A DNA stretch of 33,719 bases from a virus. Positions 7,294 to 14,574 of the stretch are shown here, piece after piece. Position 1 is the first letter of the stretch. The number at the start of each line of letters is the position of its first letter. The DNA lies in IMG/VR virus record IMGVR_UViG_3300017687_000010, positions 1 through 33,719 of that record; one strand, written 5' to 3'. Below the pieces are notes generated by a model. The model was given only the letters and a program-made list of their open reading frames with translations, ran no database searches and was not told the DNA's origin. The translations under genes were made by a program, and so were the position numbers.

Positions 7294-7787
7294 TGAACGA
7301 CACCCATGTCAAGGCGAAGCTCTACATCCAAGGCAAGCTGTTCCGCGAGGAATACCTGGCCCGTCCGCTGCCCGTGGTCAAGGTGGCCGTGTCCCCTTCC
7401 ATCTCCACCCACTTCATTCGGGCTTACAGCGAGACGCTGAACAGCCTCAGGAACCTCCAAATCTACGAGGTCGAGTTCAAGTGCGTGGGACTGGAGGGCA
7501 GCTTCCTGTCCGAGCAGTGCTACCGCTACGAGTGCAACCTGGGCGACCTGCTGCATGAGAAGGAAGCAGCTCACCGCCGCGAGGTCGTGAACCTGGAGGC
7601 CCAGGTTGAGAACCTGAAGCACCAGCTGCACCTGGCCGAGACCACCAGCAAGGCGCTCAACCAGTCCCTCAAGGAGCTGCGCGAGGAGCGCAACGAACTG
7701 GTCTCCAAGGTGGCCCGCGCCGACGTGCTGCTGGATCACGCCAAGGCCGAGCTGGGGGCCGACCCCTGCGCGGCGATGGACTTCTGA
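7293..7787 (+). CDS. Coiled-coil protein of unknown function (164 aa)
   Basis: I do not recognise the family. The N-terminal 85 residues look like a small mixed beta domain (KAKLYIQGKLFREEYL, then IYEVEFKCVGLEG). Residues about 90-155 are charged with heptad leucines and should form a coiled coil, so the protein probably oligomerises or bridges partners. ATG 7293 shares one base with the primase-helicase TGA, and a purine-rich GAGGGAGAA lies upstream, so translation is probably coupled. It sits between helicase and DNA polymerase, which suggests a replication accessory role, but this is inference from position only. Confidence 0.75.
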   Translation: MNDTHVKAKLYIQGKLFREEYLARPLPVVKVAVSPSISTHFIRAYSETLNSLRNLQIYEVEFKCVGLEGSFLSEQCYRYECNLGDLLHEKEAAHRREVVNLEAQVENLKHQLHLAETTSKALNQSLKELREERNELVSKVARADVLLDHAKAELGADPCAAMDF

Positions 7788-7788
7788 G

Positions 7789-8070
7789 ATGCTGTGGATT
7801 GAGTACCTCCACACCTTGGCCGAGCAGGTCAGGCTTCGCGGAGATACCCCGAAACACGCGGTGTGCGGCAGCCACGCCTATCGCTGCCTGCTGCGTGAAG
7901 CTGCTGAGGCGTCGCTTCCTGGGGCGCTGCCGGTCCTGGCTCCGCCTCCCGACTCCGACCTACACATCTTCGGCATCAAGGTGATCAAGGACACCTCCCT
8001 CAACCCCACCTACATGGCAATCAAGTACCGACCTGGGCAAGGCCTCAAGACCTGGCCGCCCAGCGGTTAG
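7789..8070 (+). CDS. Protein of unknown function (93 aa)
   Basis: No family is recognised. The frame starts at ATG 7789, one base after the previous stop, and is followed by the DNA polymerase gene after a 14-base gap holding the polymerase RBS. The sequence has a helical N-terminal half (LHTLAEQVRL, CLLREAAEA), a proline-rich middle and a basic C-terminal part (IKYRPGQGLKTW). There is no membrane segment. Codon use matches its neighbours, supporting a real gene. Confidence 0.65.
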   Translation: MLWIEYLHTLAEQVRLRGDTPKHAVCGSHAYRCLLREAAEASLPGALPVLAPPPDSDLHIFGIKVIKDTSLNPTYMAIKYRPGQGLKTWPPSG

Positions 8071-8084
8071 GACAAGGAGGCCCG

Positions 8085-9938
8085 ATGGCCCTTCTCTTTG
8101 ACATAGAAACCAACGGACTGCTGGACGAGCTGACCACGATCCACTCCATCGTGATCAAGGACACAGAGTCGGGCGAGACGGCAAGCTGCGCTGATCAACC
8201 GGGATGGCTTCCCATAGCTGTGGGGCTGGACATGCTGGAACGGGCTGACATGATCGTCGGCCACAACATTATCACCTTCGACATCCCGGCCATCCAAAAA
8301 CTGTACCCAGGCTGGCAGCCCAAGGGAGTCGTCCGCGACACCTTGGTGCTGTCGCGCCTGATCTGGTCCGACATCTTTCCGCTGGACATGAAGCTGCGCC
8401 GGAAGAACCCGAGCTTCCCCGGCAACCTTATGGGCAGCCACTCTCTCAAGGCCTGGGGATATCGCCTGGGCGTTCTCAAAGGCAACTTCGGCGAGACCAC
8501 CGACTGGTCCGAGTGGACCCCCGAGATGCAGTCCTACTGCGAACAGGACGTGGAGGTCACCGACGCCCTCTGGAAGCTGGTCCTCAGCAAGGACTACTCC
8601 GAGGAGGCCATCGAGCTGGAGCATCGAGTCCGTGAGATCATCTGGAAGCAAGAACAGAACGGCGTCTTCTTCGACGAGAAGGCAGCCGAGGCACTGTATG
8701 CCGAGCTGGCCCCCAAGCGGGCGGCCCTGGAGCGCCAACTGCGGACCATCTTCGAGCCGTGGTGGGTGCCCGCCTCCAAGCACCAGTCCACCGGAAAGCC
8801 AAAGCTGTTCATCCCGAAACGCGACAACCGCAAGATGGGCTACGTCCAGGGCGCGGCGATGTGCAAGATAAAGCTGGTCGAGTTCAACCCCGGCTCGAAT
8901 GAGCATATCGCCGACCGGCTGATCAAGCTGCGCGGCTGGAACCCCATCGAGTTCACCAAGACCGGGCTGCCGAAGATCGACGAGGACATCCTCAAGAGCC
9001 TTCCGTACCCCGAAGCTGAACCCATCGCCGAGTACCTGATGCTCACCAAGCGCATCAGCCAGATCGCCGAGGGCAACCAGGCCTGGCTCCGGTGCGTGAA
9101 GAACGGAAAAATCCACGGCGGTGTGGTGACCAACGGGGCCGCCACCGGCCGCATGACCCACCGCTACCCCAACCTGGCCCAGGTGCCGAGTCTCTACAAC
9201 AAGAAGGGGCCGGTGCCCTACGGCAAGGAATGCCGGGAGATGTTCTACGCTCCCAAGGGCTACGTCATGTTGGGGTGCGACGCCTCCGGCCTGGAGCTGC
9301 GAATGCTGGCTCACTACATGGGCCGGTGGGACGGCGGTGCCTACGCTCAGGAAGTCCTGGGCGGCGACATCCACACCGTGAACCAGAAGGCCGCCGGGCT
9401 GCCCGCCCGAGACCCGGCCAAGACCTTCATCTACGCCTTCCTCTACGGGGCAGGCAACCCGCTCCTGGGCGGCATCCTGCGACCTGACGCATCCAAGGAG
9501 ATTCGCGGCAAGATCGGAGCGCGGCTCCGCGCCAAGTTCCTCAGGGGGCTGCCCGCCCTCAAGATGCTCCAGGACGGTGTGAAGCTGGCCGCTAAGAAGC
9601 GCGGCTGGCTGCGCGGCCTGGACGGCAGGCAGCTGCCGGTGCGCTCCCAGCACTCCGCCTTGAACACCCTGCTTCAGGGGGCCGGGGCCATCGTGATGAA
9701 GAAGGCCACCGTCCTGCAGTGGGACATGCTGCATGAGGCTGGCTACATCGAGGGCAAGGACTGGTTCCAGGTTCTCAACGTACACGACGAGAACCAGCTC
9801 TACGTCAAGGAGGGACTTGAGGACAAGATCGGCCCCATCTGCGTCGAGGCCATTCGCAAGGCCGGTGAACACTTCAACCTGAGAATCCCCTTGGACGGGG
9901 AGTACAAGTCCGGCCGGAACTGGGCCGAGACCCACTAG
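8085..9938 (+). CDS. DNA polymerase, family A, T7 gp5 type
   Basis: This 617-residue polymerase replicates the phage genome. The N-terminal 3'-5' exonuclease has FDIET (D6, E8), a GHNIITFDIP motif and a YCEQDVEVTD motif. The polymerase has motif A CDASGLELRM (D399), motif B with K446, F448 and Y450 (Y450 matches T7 Y526, so dideoxynucleotide acceptance is expected) and motif C VHDEN (D568). It is about 87 residues shorter than T7 gp5 (704 aa). The thumb loop that forms the thioredoxin-binding domain in T7 is reduced to roughly 45 residues between WWVPASK and EFNPGS. Processivity may therefore depend differently on thioredoxin. ATG 8085 follows AAGGAGG closely. Confidence 0.97.
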   Translation: MALLFDIETNGLLDELTTIHSIVIKDTESGETASCADQPGWLPIAVGLDMLERADMIVGHNIITFDIPAIQKLYPGWQPKGVVRDTLVLSRLIWSDIFPLDMKLRRKNPSFPGNLMGSHSLKAWGYRLGVLKGNFGETTDWSEWTPEMQSYCEQDVEVTDALWKLVLSKDYSEEAIELEHRVREIIWKQEQNGVFFDEKAAEALYAELAPKRAALERQLRTIFEPWWVPASKHQSTGKPKLFIPKRDNRKMGYVQGAAMCKIKLVEFNPGSNEHIADRLIKLRGWNPIEFTKTGLPKIDEDILKSLPYPEAEPIAEYLMLTKRISQIAEGNQAWLRCVKNGKIHGGVVTNGAATGRMTHRYPNLAQVPSLYNKKGPVPYGKECREMFYAPKGYVMLGCDASGLELRMLAHYMGRWDGGAYAQEVLGGDIHTVNQKAAGLPARDPAKTFIYAFLYGAGNPLLGGILRPDASKEIRGKIGARLRAKFLRGLPALKMLQDGVKLAAKKRGWLRGLDGRQLPVRSQHSALNTLLQGAGAIVMKKATVLQWDMLHEAGYIEGKDWFQVLNVHDENQLYVKEGLEDKIGPICVEAIRKAGEHFNLRIPLDGEYKSGRNWAETH

Positions 9939-9947
9939 GAGATAACC

Positions 9948-10157
9948 ATGGCCCTGCTCAGACTCTGCGACATCTGCCGTGAGGAGATCACCCACTCGCA
10001 AGACCTGCGGGAGATCACCATCGCGGCTCCCGAGAACTCCGGCTCCGCCTTCGTGCGCCGCCGGTACGACCTGTGCCCCACCTGCGGTGCCTGGCTGAAC
10101 TCCGTGATCCAGGCAGCTGAGAACCGGAGGGAGCGTCCATGCGTACACTTCTGCTAG
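9948..10157 (+). CDS. Small zinc-knuckle protein (69 aa)
   Basis: Two CxxC pairs (C7/C10 and C43/C46) flank a basic stretch VRRRYDL. This pattern predicts a small zinc ribbon. The function is unknown, and nucleic acid binding is only an inference from the fold. ATG 9948 has AGGAGATAACC just upstream. The 3' end overlaps the exonuclease start by 19 bases, and the exonuclease RBS lies inside this gene. Confidence 0.72.
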   Translation: MALLRLCDICREEITHSQDLREITIAAPENSGSAFVRRRYDLCPTCGAWLNSVIQAAENRRERPCVHFC

Positions 10158-10921
10158 ACGCCGACATCCTGATCTACCAGGTGAGCGCCGTCCATGAGAC
10201 CGCCATCGAGTGGCACAAGGACTTCTGGACGCTGCACGGGGACGCCAGGCTGGCCAAGATTTCCCTGGACGACACCGTGGATCAGATCATGGACGAGCTG
10301 AACGCGGACAACGTGGTGATGGCCCTGTCCGCCACCGACCGCTCCAGCAACTGGCGTCTCGAAATCCTCCCCACCTACAAGTACAACCGCGACGGGCGCA
10401 AGCCGCTCGTCTACAAGGCCCTGGTCCAGCACGTCCTGGACAACTACGTCACCTTGGAGCGCCCCACGCTCGAAGGCGACGACGTGCTGGGCATCCTGTC
10501 CACCATGGGAGCCAAGCCTTTCGAGATGGTCACCGGCATCAAGCCAGGTGAGCGTGTCCTGGTCTCCCTGGACAAAGACCTCAAGACCATCCCAGGCCTG
10601 TACCAACGACGGCGCGGCGAGGACATCCGCGAGATCAGCGAAGACGAGGCCAACTGGCATCACCTGTTCCAGGCGCTGACCGGCGACACCACCGACGGCT
10701 ACAAGGGGTGCCCCGGCATCGGCCCCAAGACCGCCAAGAGGATTCTCCCTCCAATAGGCGCTTCGGTCCCTGAGCTGTGGGAGGCGGTGGTCGCCGCCTA
10801 CAGGAAGAAGAACCTGGGAGAGGAGGCCGCCCTGGTGCAGGCGCAGGTGGCCAGGATATGTCGCGTAAGTGACTACAACTTCAAGCAAAAGCGGGTGATC
10901 CCCTGGACGCCTGACAATTAA
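10139..10921 (+). CDS. 5'-3' exonuclease, FEN-like, T7 gp6 type
   Basis: This 260-residue nuclease (T7 gp6 is 300 aa) belongs to the FEN/5'-exonuclease fold. Acidic metal ligands are seen in LLLDADILIY at the N-terminus, LEGDDVLG near residue 115 and SLDKDL near 145, followed by TGDTTDGYKG. Next comes the helix-hairpin-helix CPGIGPKTAKRIL near 200-212. It removes RNA primers and degrades host DNA to nucleotides for reuse. ATG 10139 has GGAGGGAG upstream inside the previous gene. The stop codon TAA at 10919-10921 lies within promoter copy 2. Confidence 0.95.
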   Translation: MRTLLLDADILIYQVSAVHETAIEWHKDFWTLHGDARLAKISLDDTVDQIMDELNADNVVMALSATDRSSNWRLEILPTYKYNRDGRKPLVYKALVQHVLDNYVTLERPTLEGDDVLGILSTMGAKPFEMVTGIKPGERVLVSLDKDLKTIPGLYQRRRGEDIREISEDEANWHHLFQALTGDTTDGYKGCPGIGPKTAKRILPPIGASVPELWEAVVAAYRKKNLGEEAALVQAQVARICRVSDYNFKQKRVIPWTPDN

Positions 10922-10936
10922 GTTGCCCTTATAGTC
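10916..10936 (+). promoter_or_regulatory. Phage RNA polymerase promoter, copy 2
   Basis: AATTAAGTTGCCCTTAT at 10916-10932 is identical to the copy at 2465-2481 over 17 bases, then ATAGTC-like sequence with G10934 as the expected +1. It overlaps the exonuclease stop codon. It should drive the nucleotide-metabolism cassette and, by read-through, the virion genes, since no other good copy was found by eye downstream. Confidence 0.82.
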
Positions 10937-10945
10937 CAAGGAAAA

Positions 10946-10986
10946 ACGTCTGGTGGTCCTGAGGTGGCTGCCGGGCGTCTTTCTTT
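10946..10986 (+). terminator. 5' leader hairpin after promoter copy 2, terminator- or attenuator-like
   Basis: ACGTCTGGTGGTC at 10946-10958 pairs with GGCTGCCGGGCGT at 10966-10978, 13 pairs of which five are G-U, around a 7-base loop, and is followed by CTTTCTTT. It begins about 13 bases after the expected transcription start. As RNA it could be an attenuator, an RNase III site or a protective 5' hairpin. It may also end transcripts arriving from upstream. The G-U pairs mean the structure exists only in the + strand transcript. Confidence 0.5.
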
Positions 10987-11005
10987 GGATTTACAGGAGT
11001 TGGTT

Positions 11006-11389
11006 ATGCAAGCACACGACCCTGCTGCCGAATACGAAGCGTACAAGCTTCAACAAAAAGGCCTAGCCCCAACCAACGAGGTTGTGGTCAACGAGGCCGG
11101 TGGCAAGAACAGCCCCATACCTTACGCCTTCCATCTGGTTCCGCCTGAGGCCTTGTTCGCCCTGGCCAACGTGTTTGGCGAAGGAGCCAAGAAGTACGAG
11201 CGGGACAACTGGCACAACATTCCGGCCGAGGACTGCATCAACCATGCGCTTGGCCACCTAGTCGGTTACCTGGCCGGTGATCGATCCGACGATCACTTGG
11301 GACACGCCATTTGCCGCATCGCCATGGCCATCCGCCAGGACCAGCACGGTCTGCTGACCATGGAGGACATCCTGGGAGGTGAGGCATGA
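11006..11389 (+). CDS. DUF5664-type protein, putative dATP/dGTP diphosphohydrolase-related (127 aa)
   Basis: The motif order FGEGAKKYERDNWHNI, then HALGHLVGYLAGDRSDDHLGHAICR, is that of the phage DUF5664 family, often named dATP/dGTP diphosphohydrolase N-terminal domain. The histidines and acidic residues in the second motif are the likely metal site, as in all-alpha nucleotide pyrophosphohydrolases. A role in dNTP pool control fits its place in front of the P-loop NTPase and the ribonucleotide reductase. ATG 11006 has AGGAG at 10995-10999; the open frame extends upstream to 10964 but runs through the leader hairpin. Activity is inferred from the family name only. Confidence 0.78.
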   Translation: MQAHDPAAEYEAYKLQQKGLAPTNEVVVNEAGGKNSPIPYAFHLVPPEALFALANVFGEGAKKYERDNWHNIPAEDCINHALGHLVGYLAGDRSDDHLGHAICRIAMAIRQDQHGLLTMEDILGGEA

Positions 11390-11610
11390 GGTTCTACATC
11401 GGAGCCATCGACGCCGAGCTGAACAAGGACGCCGACCTGGCCGCCGCCATGATCGAAGCACAGCAGCAGCCTCCCCGAGCTTTACGCCGCCGCCTGTGTA
11501 AGGCGATGGGTATGCCGTGGGAGAGCTTCCAGGCCCTGGTCAAGGTGCGGCTTGAGCGTAAGGAGATCGAACCTTCCCTGCACAAGCAGATGGGCGGAGG
11601 CAACCGATGA
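11386..11610 (+). CDS. Small protein of unknown function (74 aa)
   Basis: No family is recognised. The start ATG 11386 overlaps the previous stop (ATGA), and the stop overlaps the next ATG in the same way, so the gene is locked into the nucleotide-metabolism operon. The protein is basic in its second half (RALRRRLCKAMGMPWESF, then VRLERKEIEPSLHKQMGGGNR) and probably helical. It has no membrane segment. Confidence 0.7.
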   Translation: MRFYIGAIDAELNKDADLAAAMIEAQQQPPRALRRRLCKAMGMPWESFQALVKVRLERKEIEPSLHKQMGGGNR

Positions 11611-12113
11611 AGGTGATCAACTTGTTCGGTGGTCCCGGTTGCGGCAAATCCACCACGGCGGCCGGGCTGTTCTACAAGCTCAAGATGCAGCAGATATTCA
11701 AGGTCGAGCTGGTGCGTGAGTACGCCAAAGACCTGGTCTATCAGGGCACCCTCGACAAGGCCCTTCCGGCCGAGCTGCTGATCGAGCAGTACAAGCGCCA
11801 GAAAATACTCGACGGTCAGGTGGACCTGATCATCACCGACAGCCCCGTCCTGCTCCCCCTGTTCTACGACGTGGACGCGGTGGTCGAGAGCATGTCCGCA
11901 CGGCTGTTTCGTGAGTTCGACAACATGAACTTCCTGCTGCGACGCTCCAAGGAGTACGAGCCGTATGGCCGGGTGCAAACCCTGGAGCAGGCTTGTGACA
12001 TCGACTGGGGCATCAAGGTGTTCCTCCGTCACAACTCCATCCCGTTCGAGTCGATCCCCTACGACGAGGCGGTGGACATCATCTTCGAGCGTGTGCAGGA
12101 GATCATGCAGTGA
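11607..12113 (+). CDS. P-loop NTPase / nucleotide kinase-like protein (168 aa)
   Basis: The N-terminus reads INLFGGPGCGKST with Walker A lysine K14. A Walker B-like segment LIITDSP has D78. The size and the basic stretch FLLRRSKEYEPYGR fit AAA_28-type phage kinases, related in appearance to NadR/Ttd14-like nucleotide kinases, but the substrate cannot be told from the sequence. Placement directly before the ribonucleotide reductase suggests nucleotide or cofactor metabolism. ATG 11607 overlaps the previous stop; its own TGA overlaps the GTG start of the reductase. Confidence 0.82.
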   Translation: MKVINLFGGPGCGKSTTAAGLFYKLKMQQIFKVELVREYAKDLVYQGTLDKALPAELLIEQYKRQKILDGQVDLIITDSPVLLPLFYDVDAVVESMSARLFREFDNMNFLLRRSKEYEPYGRVQTLEQACDIDWGIKVFLRHNSIPFESIPYDEAVDIIFERVQEIMQ

Positions 12114-14050
12114 ACCCATCAACCCGTGCTGAACTGATAACCAGAAGGACATACAACCGACCCCTGGAGGATGGCTCCTTCGAGACCTGGAAGGACACTG
12201 TCAACCGGGTGATCATGCATCAGCAGTGGCTGTGGCAGCGGGCCAACGGGCGCTCCCAGGCCACCGAGCTGATCGAGCTGCAGCAGCTGCTGCTTTCCCG
12301 CAAGGCCTCCGTGGCCGGGCGCACCCTGTGGCTGGGCGGCACCGAGACCGCCAAGCGCCGGGAGGCGTCGCAGTTCAACTGTTCGTTCCTCAAGATCGAG
12401 ACGGTCAACGACATCGTGGACTGCTTCTGGCTGCTCCTGCAAGGGTGCGGCGTGGGCTTCCGGCCGATCACCGGAACCCTCAGCGGCTTCGCTCGTCGCA
12501 TTCCGACGGTGGATGTTGTGAGATCAACCCGCCGCAGTAAAGGAGGCAGTGATCAAAATGAGGAAATCTGGGACGCGGACTCGCGTACCTGGACGATCAA
12601 GGTTGGCGACTCTGCTGAAGGCTGGGCTAAGTCTGCCGGGAAGTTGCTTGCTGGCAAGTATCCTGCTGATCGCCTTGTATTTGACCTGTCCGAAATTCGC
12701 CCAGCCGGAAGCTATCTGGCTGGCTATGGTTGGACTTCTCTTGGTGACGAGCAGCTATCAGTAGCCTTCCCGGCCATGGCCGCCATCCTCAACAAGAGGG
12801 CAGGGCAGTTGCTGACCAAGCTCGACATCCTCGACCTGGTCAACTGGCTGGGCACCACCCTGTCCAGCCGCCGCGCCGCCGAGATCGGCTTGATCTCCTA
12901 CGGTGACCCTGAGTGGGATGCCTTCGCCACCGCCAAGGATCGCTATTGGGAGGACAACCGACAGCGGGCGCAATCCAACAACTCGCTCATCTTCTGGGAC
13001 CAACCCAGCCACAAGGAACTGGAGCATGTGTTCGACCTGATGCTCCAGTGCGGCGGGTCGGAGCCTGGATTCATCAACGGCCAGGAGGCCCGCCGGAGGG
13101 CACCATGGTTCTCTGGCGTTAATCCCTGCGGGGAAGTCCTGCTGGCCAATAAATCATTCTGCAATCTGGCCGAGGTAAACCTGGCCGCGTTCAAGGACGA
13201 CTACCTGGGCCTGGAGCGGGCAGTCTGGCTGATGGCCAGGGCCTCCTACAGGCAAACCCTGGTGAACCTGGAGGACGGCATTCTGTCGCCCGCCTGGCAC
13301 CAGAACAATGAGTTCCTCCGCCTGTGTGGCGTCGGTCTAACCGGGGTGGTGCGCCGTCCCGACCTGACACCTTTCGACTTTCGCCAGCTGAGGAACGCGG
13401 CGACCGCAGGGGCCTACTCGATGGCTGCCGAGCTTGGCACTCAGATGCCCAAGAACGTCACCACCATCAAGCCCAGCGGCACCGTGAGCAAGATCATGGA
13501 CACGACCGAGGGAGTCCACAAGCCCGCCGGTCGCTACATCTTCAACCACGTCAGCTTCCAGTCCGCCGATCCTCTGGTCGGTGAGATGGAGGCGGCCGGT
13601 TACCACACCTTCCCCAGCCCCTTCGAGCCGGGTATCACCGTGGTGCGTATGCCGGTGGAATGGCCGGATGTCCCGTTCGAGGAAGTCGGAGGGATGCCGG
13701 TCAACCTGGAAAGCGCCACGGAGCAGCTTGAACGCTACAAGATGCTGATGCAGTCCTACTGCGACCAGAACGTCAGCATCACTGTCTCCTACGACAAGGA
13801 GGAGATTCCGAGCATCATCGACTGGCTGGAAAACAACTGGTCAACCTACGTCGGTGTGTCCTTCCTCCCCCGCGTCGATCCCACCAAGACGGCAGAGGAT
13901 GTCGGGTATGCGTACCTGCCTCAGGAAGTCGTCACTAAGGAGCGTTTCACTGACTATGTGAAGCGCCTCCGCCCCATCCAGCTTGACAAGGTCCAGGGCA
14001 ACTCTCCCGTCGAGGACGAGTGCGCCACCGGGGCCTGTCCCATTCGCTAG
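12110..14050 (+). CDS. nrdJ: Adenosylcobalamin-dependent ribonucleoside-triphosphate reductase, class II
   Basis: This 646-residue enzyme reduces ribonucleotides to deoxyribonucleotides using vitamin B12. It matches the monomeric Lactobacillus leichmannii RTPR pattern: C91 and C351 as the redox pair, C340 as the thiyl radical cysteine and E342 in NPCGE (RTPR C119, C419, C408, E410), with the same 11-residue C340-C351 spacing. The C-terminal CATGAC (C638, C643) matches the RTPR C731/C736 pair. It is shorter than the 739-residue RTPR. The start is GTG 12110, overlapping the previous TGA, with AGGAG at 12097-12101. Codons at about 12508-12765 and 13119-13175 have unusually many A/T third positions compared with the rest of the gene, which suggests recombined segments. 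The host must supply cobalamin. Confidence 0.93.
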   Translation: MNPSTRAELITRRTYNRPLEDGSFETWKDTVNRVIMHQQWLWQRANGRSQATELIELQQLLLSRKASVAGRTLWLGGTETAKRREASQFNCSFLKIETVNDIVDCFWLLLQGCGVGFRPITGTLSGFARRIPTVDVVRSTRRSKGGSDQNEEIWDADSRTWTIKVGDSAEGWAKSAGKLLAGKYPADRLVFDLSEIRPAGSYLAGYGWTSLGDEQLSVAFPAMAAILNKRAGQLLTKLDILDLVNWLGTTLSSRRAAEIGLISYGDPEWDAFATAKDRYWEDNRQRAQSNNSLIFWDQPSHKELEHVFDLMLQCGGSEPGFINGQEARRRAPWFSGVNPCGEVLLANKSFCNLAEVNLAAFKDDYLGLERAVWLMARASYRQTLVNLEDGILSPAWHQNNEFLRLCGVGLTGVVRRPDLTPFDFRQLRNAATAGAYSMAAELGTQMPKNVTTIKPSGTVSKIMDTTEGVHKPAGRYIFNHVSFQSADPLVGEMEAAGYHTFPSPFEPGITVVRMPVEWPDVPFEEVGGMPVNLESATEQLERYKMLMQSYCDQNVSITVSYDKEEIPSIIDWLENNWSTYVGVSFLPRVDPTKTAEDVGYAYLPQEVVTKERFTDYVKRLRPIQLDKVQGNSPVEDECATGACPIR

Positions 14051-14056
14051 ACCTTT

Positions 14057-14109
14057 GAGTGCCTGAGGTTCCCGCCCTGTAAGCCGGGGAGCTGGGGCCT
14101 TGGGCGCTC
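14057..14109 (+). terminator. Long hairpin after the reductase gene: terminator or RNA-processing site
   Basis: GAGTGCCTGAGGTTCC at 14057-14072 pairs with GGGGCCTTGGGCGCTC at 14094-14109, a 16-pair stem with several G-U pairs and a 21-base loop. The pyrimidine-rich ATCTCCTTTCCTCT follows and runs into the tRNA-Asn gene at 14123. There is no clean T run, so partial termination or RNase cleavage releasing the tRNA 5' end are both possible. Confidence 0.5.
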
Positions 14110-14122
14110 ATCTCCTTTCCTC

Positions 14123-14196
14123 TGAGGCGTAGTTCAACGGCAGAACACGCGGCTGTTAACCGCGAGATGCTGGTTCGAGTCCAGCCGCCCCAGCCA
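14123..14196 (+). tRNA. tRNA-Asn (anticodon GUU)
   Basis: A full 74-base cloverleaf with encoded CCA is visible. The 7-bp acceptor TGAGGCG pairs with CGCCCCA with one A-C mismatch. The D arm is GTTC/GAAC, the anticodon stem CGCGG/CCGCG has loop CTGTTAA (anticodon 14155-14157), the variable loop is 4 bases, and the T arm GCTGG/CCAGC has loop TTCGAGT. U1 and G73 match Asn tRNAs of Gram-negative bacteria. It serves AAC and AAU codons; AAC is very common in this phage. Confidence 0.92.
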
Positions 14197-14214
14197 TCCT
14201 TCCTGGAGGCAGTA

Positions 14215-14373
14215 GTGCCAGACCCCCACGAAATTCATGAGGTTGAAATCGAGTTCACCGACGAAGGCGACTTCGAGGTCGTCGATGTGATCCTCGTACC
14301 CGAAGGCGACTTCGAGATTGAGTTCATCCCCGACATCGAGCTTCTCTGCGCGGTGAACGGAGACGAGGACTAG
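14215..14373 (+). CDS. Hyperacidic small protein with internal repeat (52 aa)
   Basis: No family is recognised. The preferred start is GTG 14215 with TGGAGG at 14204-14209; an in-frame ATG at 14167 lies inside the tRNA and is rejected. The product has 19 Asp/Glu in 52 residues and no Lys or Arg. It holds two copies of EGDFE, 13 residues apart, encoded by an exact 16-base direct repeat (14262-14277 and 14301-14316). Alternating acidic and hydrophobic residues (VEIEF, FEIEF) suggest beta strands with one acidic face. Such composition can mimic DNA, as T7 Ocr does, but a role as a binding partner for a basic protein is equally possible. Confidence 0.65.
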   Translation: MPDPHEIHEVEIEFTDEGDFEVVDVILVPEGDFEIEFIPDIELLCAVNGDED

Positions 14374-14375
14374 CC

Positions 14376-14561
14376 ATGTCCCGCCGCATTCCCACCCCTG
14401 ATCCCGCCCTAGTCGAGGCCCTGGATCGCCTTTATCCCGACAAGTGCCCCGATCCTAAGGATTCCGAGCGGCAAATCTGGATCAAGGTCGGCCAGCGGTC
14501 TGTCGTCCGCAAACTCCAACAGGCCCTTGAGGACGGTCTCTCCGTCTTCGAGACCAACTAA
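14376..14561 (+). CDS. Small conserved-looking phage protein upstream of portal (61 aa)
   Basis: The sequence PTPDPALVEALDRLYPDK, then DPKDSERQIWIKVGQRSVVRKL, resembles a short protein often found just before the portal gene in podoviruses. Its function is not known to me. It is helical with a charged C-terminal half and has no membrane segment. ATG 14376 starts two bases after the previous TAG, with GAGG upstream. Confidence 0.72.
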   Translation: MSRRIPTPDPALVEALDRLYPDKCPDPKDSERQIWIKVGQRSVVRKLQQALEDGLSVFETN

Positions 14562-14574
14562 CGGAGAACCCACC

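Noticed and set aside
8067-10148. 693-codon open frame on the - strand opposite DNA polymerase
   Set aside because: It is a mirror of G/C-ending codons in the well-supported polymerase gene. The translation is rich in low-complexity Gly, Val, Leu and His with no recognisable motif, and no - strand gene organisation exists here.
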